Source: Epiperipatus broadwayi | Taxonomy: Eukaryota > Onychophora > Udeonychophora > Euonychophora > Peripatidae | Direction: 5' to 3' | Assembly (NCBI GenBank): GCA_028023455.1 | Contig: JAQFVV010012405.1 | Span: forward strand, 9,507,923-9,571,922 | Length of the DNA stretch: 64,000 nucleotides | Part shown: one piece after another, positions 23,975-35,699 of the stretch | Position numbering within the stretch: the first letter of the stretch is position 1 | Layout of the letters: each line of letters opens with the position of its first letter | Notes under the pieces: model-generated | Seen by the model: the letters and a program-made list of their open reading frames with translations, nothing else | What the model was told of the DNA's origin: nothing | Databases searched by the model: none | Translations under genes and position numbers: made by a program

Positions 23975-24215
23975 TGTTTCTTTTTTTTAGTAATAATCAG
24001 GCAATTAATGATTTTCTTAAAACAAACTTCAGGAAATTTATTTATGCTGATGATATTGTTTTAATTTCTCAGAAGCGATCTATTCCAAAAATAGCATAAT
24101 CTCTCAATAAGGATATTAAAAGAATGGAAATCATTTTCAAAGATTGGGGTCTTATTTATAATCTAATAAAGACACTATGCTAATTTTTTTTTACCAAAAA
24201 CAATAGGAAATCATC
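23975..24215 (+). pseudogene. RTE RT fragment with YADD box
   Basis: Plus-strand translation gives KFIYADDIVLIS (around 24036-24072) followed by a run with LNKDIKRMEIIFKDWGL, matching palm motifs of a LINE RT: the F/YADD catalytic box and the helix after it. Stops interrupt it, and the frame is cut where the inverted-repeat element starts at 24221. Confidence 0.75.
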
Positions 24216-24220
24216 ATATA

Positions 24221-25300
24221 CACCTGGGTCTCGTTTTACGCGATAGATTCCTCAGAAAACACGCGCAAAAGAAATTGCTCAAAAATAGATGTAACTTACC
24301 TTGAAAAAGGGGGGATATGGACTGTGATTTTTAAAAAATTGTGTAAAAGCAAAGCGCCAATGGAAAATTACTTTAAAATTCGCGCAAAAAAAAAAAAAAA
24401 ATAAGGAAATAAAATATGACTAATAAAAAATTTCAAATTTGAAAAAAATTGATACAAGACAAACTTTTTTTAACTATAATATTTAATTTTATTCAAAACA
24501 ATATATTTTTATGCATAATTTACAGTAATTTACATTTTTTATACACATTTTAATTATTATCGGTATTTGCCGATAAACAGGTTCGTTTGCAAACTGGTAA
24601 AAAATCAGATTCTTCTCAAGAGGAAATACAACTAGTGCCAACTTCACTCTCATGTTGTGTTAATGGTTTTCTGGTGACAACATAATTAGTAATTAATCTA
24701 ACAACTAAAAATTAAATTCTTATTTTTGTCTTTAATTTTTTAATTTTCAATTCCGTTTAAAAATCAAATTTCGTTTCACATCACATTAATTTCAGGTTAC
24801 CTTAAGTAATTTTTAAATTGTTAATTACAATTAAAAATCAGATTTTAATTTTTAATTGTCAAATTTAATTGTGCCCACTGCTATTACTCACCTTTTAAAA
24901 ATAAACTTGCGGACACTAAATGATTAATAATTGATTACGTTCTTTTTTAAAAAGCAAAAACAGAATGTGATTTAAAATGCAAAATTAACATGCACAATGT
25001 TTGAACAAATTTACATTATAATCTTGTAAAATTTAATGTGGGTATACATAAAATGTGGAAATCATGATTTTAATTTCATTATTGCATAAAATCTTACTAT
25101 TATAAAGCACTGAAAATATTGAAATTACTAAGATGAAAGTTGAATTCCAATAATGTACTATTACTTTCAATATGACTTAAGTTGGTGAAATTTATTATTT
25201 AAAGTAATAGCGCAATATCGGAGTTCGACTTCCGAAGAAACATGAATCACGTAACTTCAAAATCGCGTTAAATAAATCCGCATAAAACGAGACCTGGGTG
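24221..25300. mobile_element. 1.08-kb non-autonomous DNA transposon with TIRs
   Basis: CACCTGGGTCTCGTTTTACG at 24221 is answered by the reverse complement of CACCCAGGTCTCGTTTTATG ending at 25300. There is no transposase. The interior has an A15 run and AT-rich filler. The CTCGTTTTAYGCG core resembles TIRs of the pogo/Tigger type, which target TA; TA precedes the left end, but TC follows the right end, so the target duplication is not confirmed. It sits just behind an RTE RT fragment. Confidence 0.6.
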
Positions 25301-25860
25301 TCATTGAATATATTCTTTTGCAATAAAATACTAAAACCCAATTCTATTTCTTACCATTTAGGAGAAACCTTAAATCATAACCTAATTTATTGCTTACATT
25401 AAGCTAAGATTAGATTTAAATTAATTTCTAATAACTGATATCTCTTGGAATTGTGATGCAAATATTTTATTGATAGTTTTCATAGGACTAACATAATCTA
25501 CTGTACACCTGTTTGACAACAAAGTTCCCACACTATTTAATTAAATATTAGAAGTTGAAATACATAGATACTCAAGTCTTGTAATGATTTTCTGTTTTTC
25601 ACATATTCTTCATCGATACCAGAAGAGAAATTGTTTCATAAAAATGTATACAAATTTGTGCTGGTAGATCAGACAGTGCAACGTATTTAAGATAGAGTTT
25701 CACCATCTAAGACTCATCTCAAAATAAGATTATCTTTTTCATTGTTTAATCAAAAATTAACTATGGAAAATTATAGGATTAAAAAAAGGAAGTTCTTTTT
25801 ATGTTCTAAACAAATTTGTTTTTTCAGATCCAATAACAAAGGTAGCTGAATTTGATTTTC
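25301..25860. other. No recognised feature
   Basis: AT-rich. I could not show that the interrupted RTE frame resumes here. Confidence 0.4.
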
Positions 25861-26212
25861 TTATCTGCACTGAAAGTCTTATCAACAGATTCAAGACAAT
25901 GTATGGTAATTATGCTCACCTGTTTCCTAAATGGAATTTATCAGCCACTGCTTAATATAGTTGTGAACAAACACAAATTATCTGCACTGGAAGTCTTATC
26001 ACCAGATTCAGGACAAGCTATGGGTATTATGCTCACCTGTTTCCTAAATGGAATTTATCAGTCACTGTTTTATATAGATATGGGCAAATCTAAACTATTT
26101 GCACTGGAAGTCTTATCAACAGATTCAGGACAAGCTGTGGTAATTATGCTCACCTGTTTCCTCAATGGAATTTATCAATCATTGCTTTATATAGATGTAG
26201 ACAAACACAAAC
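25861..26212 (+). repeat. Three tandem 117-bp units, open in one frame
   Basis: Units start at 25861, 25978 and 26095, each 117 bp (39 codons), differing at roughly one base in eight or fewer. Because 117 is divisible by three, one frame stays open for 124 codons (25852-26226), giving repeats built on ALxVLSxDSxQ, then IMLTCFLNGIYQ, then a variable end with a KxK motif. No signal peptide or known domain is seen. A coding role is possible but the simpler reading is a small tandem array whose open frame follows from the unit length. Confidence 0.8.
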
Positions 26213-26229
26213 TATTAAGCGAATAGTTA

Positions 26230-26632
26230 GTGACTGTCAAAAGTGGAAGAATTAGAGAACTTTTTAAAAAAACACTAAGAATCTATTTTTTAGTTGGAAT
26301 CTACTTTATTAATAATTAAGCTGTTGCAAAAATTGCATATTGTAAACAAAAAAATAAGTAATCAGTTATATAGTTAACTTAATCTACTCTCACAAAAATA
26401 AAAACATATTGGGAAACATCTTTGCTATGTCAGTCATAAAATAGACCTAAAATAGTTTGATTAAACTTTATAGAAATAAAAAAAATGACAATATCAAATT
26501 AAGTCATTTGAATAACATTGTAGTTAGCATTTTAATGGCGAAAATATAAAAATTTGAGAAAATGAAGAAAAAAGTAATAACAACAACTGTTGAGATGCTG
26601 ATACAAAAACTAAAGATTTCTATTAGATTTTC
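26230..26632. other. No recognised feature
   Basis: AT-rich; no gene or repeat partner seen. Confidence 0.5.
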
Positions 26633-26756
26633 AAATACCTCAAGTAACTCAGACTTTCACACGACCCTCAACTCTCCAAGCCATCTCATATTGCTGACCA
26701 CCTGATCATACACATGTTGAAAAGATAAATAATCACCAATATGCATATTTCAAATA
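26633..26756 (-). repeat. Hammerhead-repeat (retrozyme-like) relic
   Basis: The minus strand matches the family at 34129-34240: GAAATATGCATATTGGTG, then GATTATTTATCTTTTCAACATG, then the downstream GTGTGAAAGTCTG region. It starts abruptly at the GAAA box, so only the 3' strand of the hammerhead is present and no ribozyme could form. Confidence 0.6.
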
Positions 26757-26769
26757 AAAAGTCAAAGTC

Positions 26770-29290
26770 ACTTTAATTGAAGCTGATGTAGTCAACATCG
26801 TCACTTCGGTTTTCAAATGTCACATGATCTCCATGAAAAGTAACAACAATAAAATCCTGAAAGTTGTTGTTAAAAAAAATGTTACTAAATAAAGTTAATA
26901 TCATTATTAAAATTCTAAATGAGAAGCTTTAGGGGGGAAAAAAGAGAAAATGATTAGAGAGAATTCAAAAGTACTGTTATCATTCATAGAAATAATAGAT
27001 AAATTAGTGCTGACTGTAATTTAATGGAAAGATTTGAAACATTTAAACAAAAAACTATATTGAAAAGCTTTTTACAAAGTTTCCTATTTCGAATTTAACA
27101 AAATGAATAATGCAATGGCTCATTGCTTGGGAATTCATAAAAAAATTGAAACACATGAAGCCTTGATCCAGGGACTAGAGTTTCAGAGTTTTCTATTCTA
27201 CTACTGCAGTATACTATAGAGGGCACTCATGTAAGAGCTTTATAAAATTAAGCATTGATAAGAAATTTTCTTTAATATTTCTATTAACGATTTCAATAAT
27301 TCAAAAATAGCCAGTAAAGCGATTGTTAAGAAATGAATTTTAATTTTAAAAAATCACTTTTTAGGCTATAATCAATAAAAAAAAATATTTTTCTTTCATA
27401 ACTTTTTTAAAAAATGCATGCAATTAGTAACTCAATATATGAAAGGAAACTGTAATTTCAGTAATTGGAATTCCATCATAGCGAGACACAACAATATATT
27501 TGTAAAGCAATAATTATTTATTTTATTTTGATTTTCGAAATATTTTAAATATATTTAGTTTGTCTGAATGTTTGACTAAATAGTTTGAATCATAGGTTAG
27601 TAGGATTTGAAATTATGAATATATTATTTTTGTGTTGATTTATTGCATATTTCTGTAATTACACCATTCTTTGTTAATCTAAATTATTAATATATAATTG
27701 ATAATAGAATTAATCTTTATAGAACTATATTTTATAAAATTTTGAATGAGAGTACCCTATACTTAATCATTTTTATTATCTCATTTTTTACATAAAATAT
27801 AGGACGTTAATTAATAATTAAATTGTAAATTGTGAACTAAAGCATAATAAGAATTACAAGGATAATTTCAGAATATTTCTCTTTGGTAGCTGTGCTAAGT
27901 TTCAATATCACAAATCGGAATAAATTTTAATCCAAATATTTATATAAGTAGATTTCACTTTATTTTAAAGTATGAATGATAAAGCACACAAAAGTATTTA
28001 ATGTGGAACTGTTAATAATTAACAGGCATACATATTAGTATATTTTGAATAGGTAGAAATTATAATCAATTTATTTTTAAAATAAGGCTTGAATTTTCTG
28101 GTAAAGAAATAAGACTAAATTTCAACTGAAGCAAGATTTAATGACAGAAATAATAGTTTGAATTTATACTTAAAGAACAATGGTAAGTGACATCACATTT
28201 TATAAGCTATTGCAAATAAAAATAGAAGTCAAATGATTATAAAATTTTAATAAACAGAACCCTATATTATATATAAATAATAATAAAAAGCAGACTTACG
28301 GGTTGTAAAAAATCTATGTATATTTTCATATTATTGCTTTTGCATTTTAAAATAAATATTTTCAAAATATGACAATATTTTAAGTCTACGTCTTGATGGA
28401 CCACAAGCTTAATCACTATAGAAATGATTACAAAATCAAATGCCTTTCTTTTTATTTACAAATCCAAAATATAATTAAAATTCATTCTCATTGTACCTTA
28501 TTTTTAAAATAGATGAAGTGTAAACATATATTTAAATAAATGCATGCTAGATTAAACATATAAATTATTTTGTGCCTATTTAAATCTATATTTATAACTG
28601 TATAAAATGTAAATCCATATTTTCTTTTTCTTTTTTAACTTTTGGAAATGTTTTGAACAAGAACTTATTGTAGATTTAATAAAAAAATATTATTCTATAT
28701 CATGAAGTACAAAGCAATCTTTAACTGAATACAGACATTTTCAATCTTAAATAGTAATAATAAAAAAAAAGATTTACTTTAATGCCTAATCATCTTCAAA
28801 ATTTTTACTATCAAATTCATTATTTTCCATTTTTACTAGTCATACTGCAAAATGCTCAATTATTGTAAAGTAGAGTAACTTTAAAAAATTAGATTGACAT
28901 GAATATTATTGAAGTTCTTGTATATATTTTTTTATCTTTAATATATTTTATATTAATGTGTAATATCAAATTTTCTGTTAAAACAGACTTTTATGTTTAT
29001 GTAATTGGCGATTTATCACAATTATAGAGTGAGAAACTGATAGCTAAAGATTTCTGAAGGTAAGTATTGGAATATATACATATAATTTCACAACTTTGAC
29101 TTAGCATGAAATGCATTTTGGGAAGGCATTTGTTTTTTTCAGTTGTCTTTATTCACATGCTACAGGAAGGTGTGGTGAAGGAAAAGTTCTAATTACATGT
29201 AAAGAATATTATACTTAGAAAAAATGAGATAAAATTGAGTTAGCACATGTGTTTATGTTTAGTTCAATGGAGGTTTAAAGCTTTTATCTG
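26770..29290. other. Long AT-rich stretch without recognised gene
   Basis: I see no open frame of note, RNA gene or clear repeat copy. Confidence 0.5.
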
Positions 29291-29299
29291 GGATATGGA

Positions 29300-29470
29300 C
29301 AACCTCTTGTTTAACACATAATTAGGAATAATCATTAATATAATTAACTGAAGTGATTAGTATCAAAATTTATGACAGCAGAAAGTTTGACGCTTGTAAA
29401 TCAAAGTTTAATAATTTTGTATTGATAAATACTGAGAAATGGCTGAAGATACAGGCAAGAAATTGTGGAA
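29300..29470 (+). repeat. Dispersed repeat family B, single arm
   Basis: Diverged match to 46180-46370: GGGATA near 29291, AATCATTAATATAATTAA, AGTGATTAGTATCAAA, CTTGTAAATCAAA and GATAAATACTGA occur in the same order. Non-coding. Confidence 0.5.
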
Positions 29471-29479
29471 TAATAATAA

Positions 29480-32235
29480 GTGAAGAGTGAAGATTCACCA
29501 TAAACTGTATCTTAGTAGTCATTTGTCTTTTTTCAGATATTTCAAAAATGCATGATGTAAAAAATTTAAATATATTGAAAACATTTATTGTGCAGGAAAT
29601 CTGGATCATTCCCATCCTAATGAGTTACAGAAACACTGACAAATAAATAAATTCATATACATATTATACTGGTCACTTCTTCATTTCTTTCGATCACCAA
29701 GTAGGGCCACTAGTTCATTTACCAACTAGAAAATTTAATTTACTAGATCCAGGAAAAGAAAGAAATCTTTAAGATTGTTCAGACATTTGAGAAAAGACTA
29801 CAAAAACAAAAGTCAGCCAAAATAAATTTAAATAAATGCATAGTTTATTAAACTAAAAAAAATTAAATCCTGGGCAAATAAAGCATAAAAATTTGACCTA
29901 GATTCTTCTAGCATGTTTATCAGAAAGCGCACACAGGTATTAAAACATTAAACACCCCTGCAGATACATGTTTCTGACCTAAGATTTAAAAAGGGGGGGC
30001 TTATAATATCTTCATGCCAGCGATTTATAAAAACTAATTCTATATTTCCTATTCAGAGATTGCAAAACAAAAAGAAGTCTTGTAGGAAGTACAACTAAAC
30101 AGTGCAAGTGAGCTTTCCTTGGTCTGGAAAAGAAACATTGGGTCCAAGAATTTCATATGTCTGCAGAACAGCCTATAATAAACATGTTCAAGATTATCAA
30201 GGTTGACCCCAGTACAAGAAAAGAAAAAGAACAAGAAAAGATTACAATTTTACATAATCTTAAGTAGAAGAAAACAAAATCTCTGATTTAAGAAAAACAG
30301 AACACTATACTCGAAAAACCGCCAGCCAAAAGATTAGTGGACTGCTGAAAATGCAAACCAAACTTAGTTAAATAAATTTCAAGGAAAGAATAAAGGTTAG
30401 GTAAGTTAAAAGCAAATTACAAATGCCTGCCAAAGCATTTATCAAGGGTTAGTAATACAAAAGAGAAAAACCTAGCATATAAAATAGCAACTCACAATAC
30501 ATTCTCCAATAAATAAATATAAAAAAATGGTGACATAAAACCAAGACTCCACTACATACAATAGTAGAAAGTACATAAAATAATTAAAAATATTATAGGG
30601 ATATTTAAAATTTATAATAAAGTCAGGTTTCTGTTAAGATGAAGCTGAGACTCTAATAAAGATTTAAACCCTGGTTAAAATATGAACATCTTTTACCTCA
30701 AGGCCTAATGTAAAGTCTGTCAGATTTTCTCTAGTGGGATATACAAAGTTCTGTCCAACTCAAGTCCATCATGAAGGCTTAGGATTTATATCTCTTTGGT
30801 GAGGAGTGTGGAGGCAAGCTCTGGATCAGTTCTTATTTAAGCTTTTATGGCATGATCTTTGAAGGAACAATTTGGGATCCAGAGTCCATCTTTAGGTTGA
30901 CTTAGCACTGCATGTTGTAGTAAAGATTCTTCATGGTGGGTAATTTTAGCATTCTGCAGAGAGTAATGCTATTTAGCAACTAGAAGTCAGTAATCTGATT
31001 TCAGAAGTATTTCTGATCAGCAGTTAGCAGAAAGGTAATATTGGCAATGGTGATCTTCAGACATGGACAACAATCATTGAAATTTAAGGCAGCATAGCAA
31101 TTAGAATAGGTATCACTGACAATGTACTAAAAGCTGAAGAAATACTCAATGAGCTGAATATAAAATAAAAAGCCGAATAATCCTTAGTCCAAAATCCCAG
31201 GATTATTTATGTGCACTCTTATCTCCCACAACTTCTTTTTCTAAGCTAATCTTAATTTTAAAAAAAAATCTGACCAGGGCTCTTATTCAAAATTAATTAA
31301 AGAAAAGTTAATGCAAAATTAACACCCAGCTTTCTTTTTTCTTTTGAAATAGATTACAATCAAAGAAACAAAAATGCAATTACAAACTTTCCAAAATTAA
31401 AAAGCTTTATTAAAAAGGATTAAACTTTTTTAAAATTAGAATATTTTTACAAATAGATTTTAAAAAAAGAAACAAGTATTGAATGAATCTATTGCAAATA
31501 AATTTACACAATTTGAAAATAAAAACAAGAATGTGCATTATTGCATGTACTCTTAATACATAAAATAAAATAATATACAAAACCTTCAAATATTTTTCAT
31601 TTTAAACTTTATAAAAATAAAAGTTAGTTTTAATTTTGCGATGGAACTTTTGAAGTGAATAAAGCATCCGGTTCAATATATATATACCAAATTATCTTTA
31701 TATAATGCTACCCATTTTAATGCTACTTTTTTAATATTGTAAAGAAATATAAAAATAAACATTTATGTTTTTTAATTAGATTTAATTAAGATTAATGCTA
31801 ATGGTGATGATAAAAATTTATCCATAATGTTGTTATAGATATATACTTAAAGCGCTTATATATACTATTATAATCTAAATAAGATTGAAACAAGCAACTA
31901 ATTATATTTATAATTATTTAATTATCAACATGACTTTCATCTCCTATTGAAATCTTTTCCAGATACACCTTGAAATGTCCAGATTATATTTATTAATCAT
32001 CATATATCCAAATATCCTTCAGTGGATTGTACTCAATTCACATCCATAAATATTTTTTTGTCATACATGGAGGTTTAACTATGGCATTCCTTAACATTCA
32101 TCACCACTTTAAGTTTCAAAAATATTTTACCCATAATACCATCTAAAGTTTATTCTGTTATCATTTTCAATATCAAGAATAAACTGTCTAGGTAAGCATT
32201 GAAGTGAGTTCATTAGGAATAAAAATGATATATTA
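29480..32235. other. Long AT-rich stretch without recognised gene
   Basis: Only short frames. The stretch 30660-31200 is slightly less AT-rich but I recognise nothing in it. Confidence 0.5.
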
Positions 32236-32239
32236 TACA

Positions 32240-32545
32240 TAGGCTACTTATCTAGTCACAGCCAAACTTGGCAAATTATATAAACAATAATTTAGATGCA
32301 CAGACTTAAGTAATAATCCATAAGAATATAATAATAAAAAATAATGCTGGTATACATAAACATGCTGATCATCATCAATGCTCTGGCATATAGTAGCATT
32401 AATGTATTGGACAATTATAAACTTATTTTTTAATAATAAAACATATAAAATATAGTGCATGAACTTTAAAGGATATACCTTTGCCCTATCCAGGGTTACC
32501 ATCTGGATGTCCAAAACACTAATATAAACTTGTAATCTTTATAAA
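32240..32545 (-). repeat. Dispersed repeat family A, copy 2
   Basis: Reverse-complement partner of 16700-16978 (see there). The minus-strand 88-codon frame shares only short islands with the frame in copy 1, so protein conservation is not supported. Confidence 0.55.
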
Positions 32546-32559
32546 TAACGATTCTGTTC

Positions 32560-33685
32560 TAATCTAGATCAGGAAGCAATAACTCTATAAACTATTACTG
32601 TGAGCAATAGGTAAATACATAAATATATTAGCTTATTCTAAATAATTTTAAATAATTTATAGGTTTAATATGCTATAATTAAATAACTTTAGTGGCATCT
32701 CTTGGTTAAAATCTTACTTTTTCCCTTCTCCTGCATATACAATTGAGTCAATGTATAATGAGAAAATATCTTCTCATCATTCTCATTTTAAGTAAAAAGG
32801 GGAGGAACAACATTGTGAGAATTGAAATTTTACCAGACAAAAATCACAATATCAGTTATTCAAATTAATAGAAGATACCAAATGCAGATAATTCCAGTTT
32901 ATGTGCCAGAAAAATTTTATGTGGATGTACAAAATACTTTTGAGCAGATGAAGCATTTTAAAATAGGAGATATTAATTGAAAGATAAAAGCTACTGTGAA
33001 TAAATTTGATTATGGTGACAGAAATAAGAAAGCACACAGAATTGAGGAGTTTTACAGAAAAGAGCAACAATTGTACACTATAAATTCTGTTTGTGTGTGT
33101 GTGTGAAAAATGCTAAATGGAAATGAAAGCATTGGAATGAAGGTACTGTAGAATTATATTATGTTTTGATTAATAAGAAATATGTATTTTAAGATTGCAA
33201 TTTTCTTAATAGATTCAACACCAAAAGTGATATCATTTTATGAGATATAAGAAACCTATTATGCAAAAGTACAGATATAAAAATTATTAAGAAAAAAACA
33301 TATTTATAGATGATATTTTTAATCTTCAAAAACATTTCAAGGAATTTAAATTAGAACTTGGAAAATCGTTTTAAAATATTAACAGATTTATATGAAGGTT
33401 CAGCCTTGAGTGACAACAAGAAGATAACTGATACATTATTAACAACTGCATGAAAGATAGCTGTACAAAGAAGCAACAATTTACTAGTAAATTTTCTACT
33501 AAGTTAAGATAATGTATGAATAAAATAAGGAGTACGAATTTTAAAATGACCTTTTAAGAAAAATTTAAAATCTAGTTTTGTAAAATGATATTAAAAAGTT
33601 ATAAATGATATAAGAATATTATTTGTAAATTGATAAAGAAAACTAAAGAAATCTATAAAATTCTCAAAAAATGTAAAATAGTATC
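32560..33685. other. No recognised feature
   Basis: AT-rich, with a (GT)n run at about 33090-33105. Confidence 0.45.
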
Positions 33686-34330
33686 TTGGTGTAAGATGGT
33701 CAAGTGTATCAGCATTATGAGATAGTGTGGAGAGTGGTGGGTTATGTGAAAGTCTGTGCTCATATACACTATATATTACATATATAGACACAGGTATATA
33801 ATAAGCCTGTGTGTTTCAATTATTACATAGTAGAGATGTCTTTCCATCCCTTGTATATGTATTAAATGGATTATGTCCTGTACATGAGGGGTAAGATTGA
33901 CCTTAGGTCAACATGGGTGTGACAAGAATCTTGGCCTCAGGGTGGCCTTTGAGCATTCCATCATCAGATTTTCAATTGGATGGGTGGTTGAAGAGTTAAA
34001 GGGCAGAGTAGATTGAAGCCTGTCCATTAAAGTATGAGGTTTGGCTATCTTAATATATATCTGAGCATTTATAGCATATATGTGTAGAGATGGTAATCTG
34101 GACCAACTGATGATTGCTGGTTTAGCATGAAATATATATATTGGTGATTATTTATCTTTTCAACATATATGTGTTTAAGTGTATCAGTGTTACGAGATAG
34201 TGTGGAGAGTAGTGGGTCATGTGAAAGTCTGTGCTTATATACCCTATATATTACATATATAGATACAGGTATATAATAAGCTTGTGTTTCAGTTATAAGA
34301 AGTAATGTTATTTCTGCAATAAAAGAAAAA
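33686..34330 (+). mobile_element. Retrozyme-like partial tandem dimer with hammerhead ribozyme
   Basis: A non-coding repeat: TTGGTG at 33686, then AAGTGTATCAG...GAAAGTCTGTGC (33702-33828), a middle part, and a hammerhead at 34089-34156 whose 3' strand begins TTGGTG at 34141. After that the same AAGTGTATCAG block restarts (34177-34300). The first unit runs from 33686 to the predicted cleavage point 34140, 455 bp. The shared AAGTGTATC marks are 475 bp apart because the first copy lacks about 20 bases behind TTGGTG. Animal retrozymes are short non-coding retroelements with hammerheads, arranged as tandem or partial dimers and thought to use PLE enzymes. Only one hammerhead survives here; the first unit begins at the cleavage site, as if it were copied from a self-cleaved RNA. 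Confidence 0.7.
34089..34156 (+). ncRNA. Type I hammerhead ribozyme motif
   Basis: Core: CTGATGA at 34107-34113 and GAAA at 34129-34132. Stem II: TGCT (34115-34118) with AGCA (34124-34127), five-base loop. Stem I: ACCAA (34102-34106) with TTGGT (34141-34145), a TGG bulge, then TAATC (34094-34098) with GATTA (34146-34150), an internal loop, then GAT (34089-34091) with ATC (34154-34156). Between GAAA and stem I lies an alternating TA run, a very short stem III, with the register placing the cleavage triplet ATA at 34138-34140. Open stem I makes it type I. All invariant core bases are present. Very short stem III is known from PLE and retrozyme hammerheads that work best as dimers. Activity is predicted, not shown. 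Confidence 0.75.
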
Positions 34331-34394
34331 ATGGAATTATTAATAAAGAGAGAAAAAACCATTTGGAAATGTGTATAAACGTTTTATATTAAAA

Positions 34395-35330
34395 AATATA
34401 TTTTCTACAGTTAATACATCTTCTGAATCGCCAAATTTTGAATGATGAAGTAGGACATGCAATTAAATCTATTAGAAAGGAAAAGCTTCAAGAAATGATG
34501 GGATTACAATTGATATTTTTTCATAAAAGCAGGTGAAGAAATAAAAAAATTTTTTTGGCAAAGTTATACACCAAATATCTAAATAATAAAAAACCTTTCA
34601 GATGACTGGAAAAATGTAGTAATAATATTGAAATTTAAAAAAGGTGATAAAGAAGATATTACAGATACTGTCTATCAGTCTTCTATCAATCTGGATTTTA
34701 AAATGGTGTTAGCACAATGGATCACATCTAAGTATTCAGAGAAGTTACATAAAGGACCAATAAATATGAGTTGTCATTATGTTTATGATTTGCAGAAGTC
34801 GACAAGTCATTTGATTTTATAAACGTTTCTATAGTAATTATAGCATTGAATCATTAAAATATAGACCAAGATATGCATCAGCAATGATTAGATTATATAC
34901 TAAGAACATTAGTATTAAGAAGTGTATATGACAGGTGATTTCATATTTCCAAAACTTTTTCAGGAGTTTTATAAGAAAATTTTGTAAATGAAAATGGAAA
35001 GCTAGGAAAGGTTATTGAAATAAATGGAGATTATTTATGTTATCTAAATTTTAAAGAGGCCTTGTTTTTGAAAATAATACTTCAGAGTTTCAAAAAATAT
35101 TTTATGAGTTATGAGACAAAAGTAAAAATATAGGACTAAAGTAAAATACTAAAAACATTAAAATAGTGTGCAATGGATTTTCTCAGAAGAAAAGAATAAA
35201 GATTGATGCTAATGAATTAGAAGAAGCTAAAACATTGTCTGAATTAAAAACATCATCATTAGTAAAATCTAAATTATATGTTTCAGGCAAAGAATGAAGG
35301 AGGTGATTTTATTACATTAGAATGACAAAC
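34395..35330 (+). pseudogene. RTE RT region, heavily decayed
   Basis: Broken plus-strand frames give IRKEK(A)S, NDGITIDI, then FKKGDKEDI (around 34635-34660) and STMDHI-like remnants, the order found in the fingers/palm of RTE RTs. A later stretch resembles the region before the C-terminal tail (IDANELEEAKTL near 35200). At least a dozen stops and frameshifts are seen. Confidence 0.65.
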
Positions 35331-35591
35331 TTTAATAAAAGTAGATAAGAAGTATTATTTTTATATATACAATTATTAACGGAAATAAATTATATCTGGA
35401 CATTTTTCGTTCACAAACCCAATAAAAATTTATGACTTCTAATCTTTTGTCTTCTTACAGCGATAGATGATGATGATGATGATAGCCTGGATAATTTAGT
35501 GCAATAATAAAATATCAGACTGGGGTGTAAAACTTTCAATTCTGGAATATCCAGTGTTTCAACTTTTTCCAAAAAAGCAATAAAATCATTG

Positions 35592-35601
35592 GATGATGAT
35601 G

Positions 35602-35645
<44 letters not shown>
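35592..35645. repeat. (ATG)n/(AAT)n microsatellite
   Basis: GATGATGATGAT followed by about 15 AAT units. The minus-strand Leu-run frame across it is an artefact of the repeat. Confidence 0.95.
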
Positions 35646-35648
<3 letters not shown>

Positions 35649-35699
35649 GCTTTAATCAAATTAATTTAGATTACTTGGCACATAATAACTTTCTAAAGT

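Noticed and set aside
35411-35659. Leu-rich frame
   Set aside because: Translation of the (AAT)n microsatellite on the minus strand.
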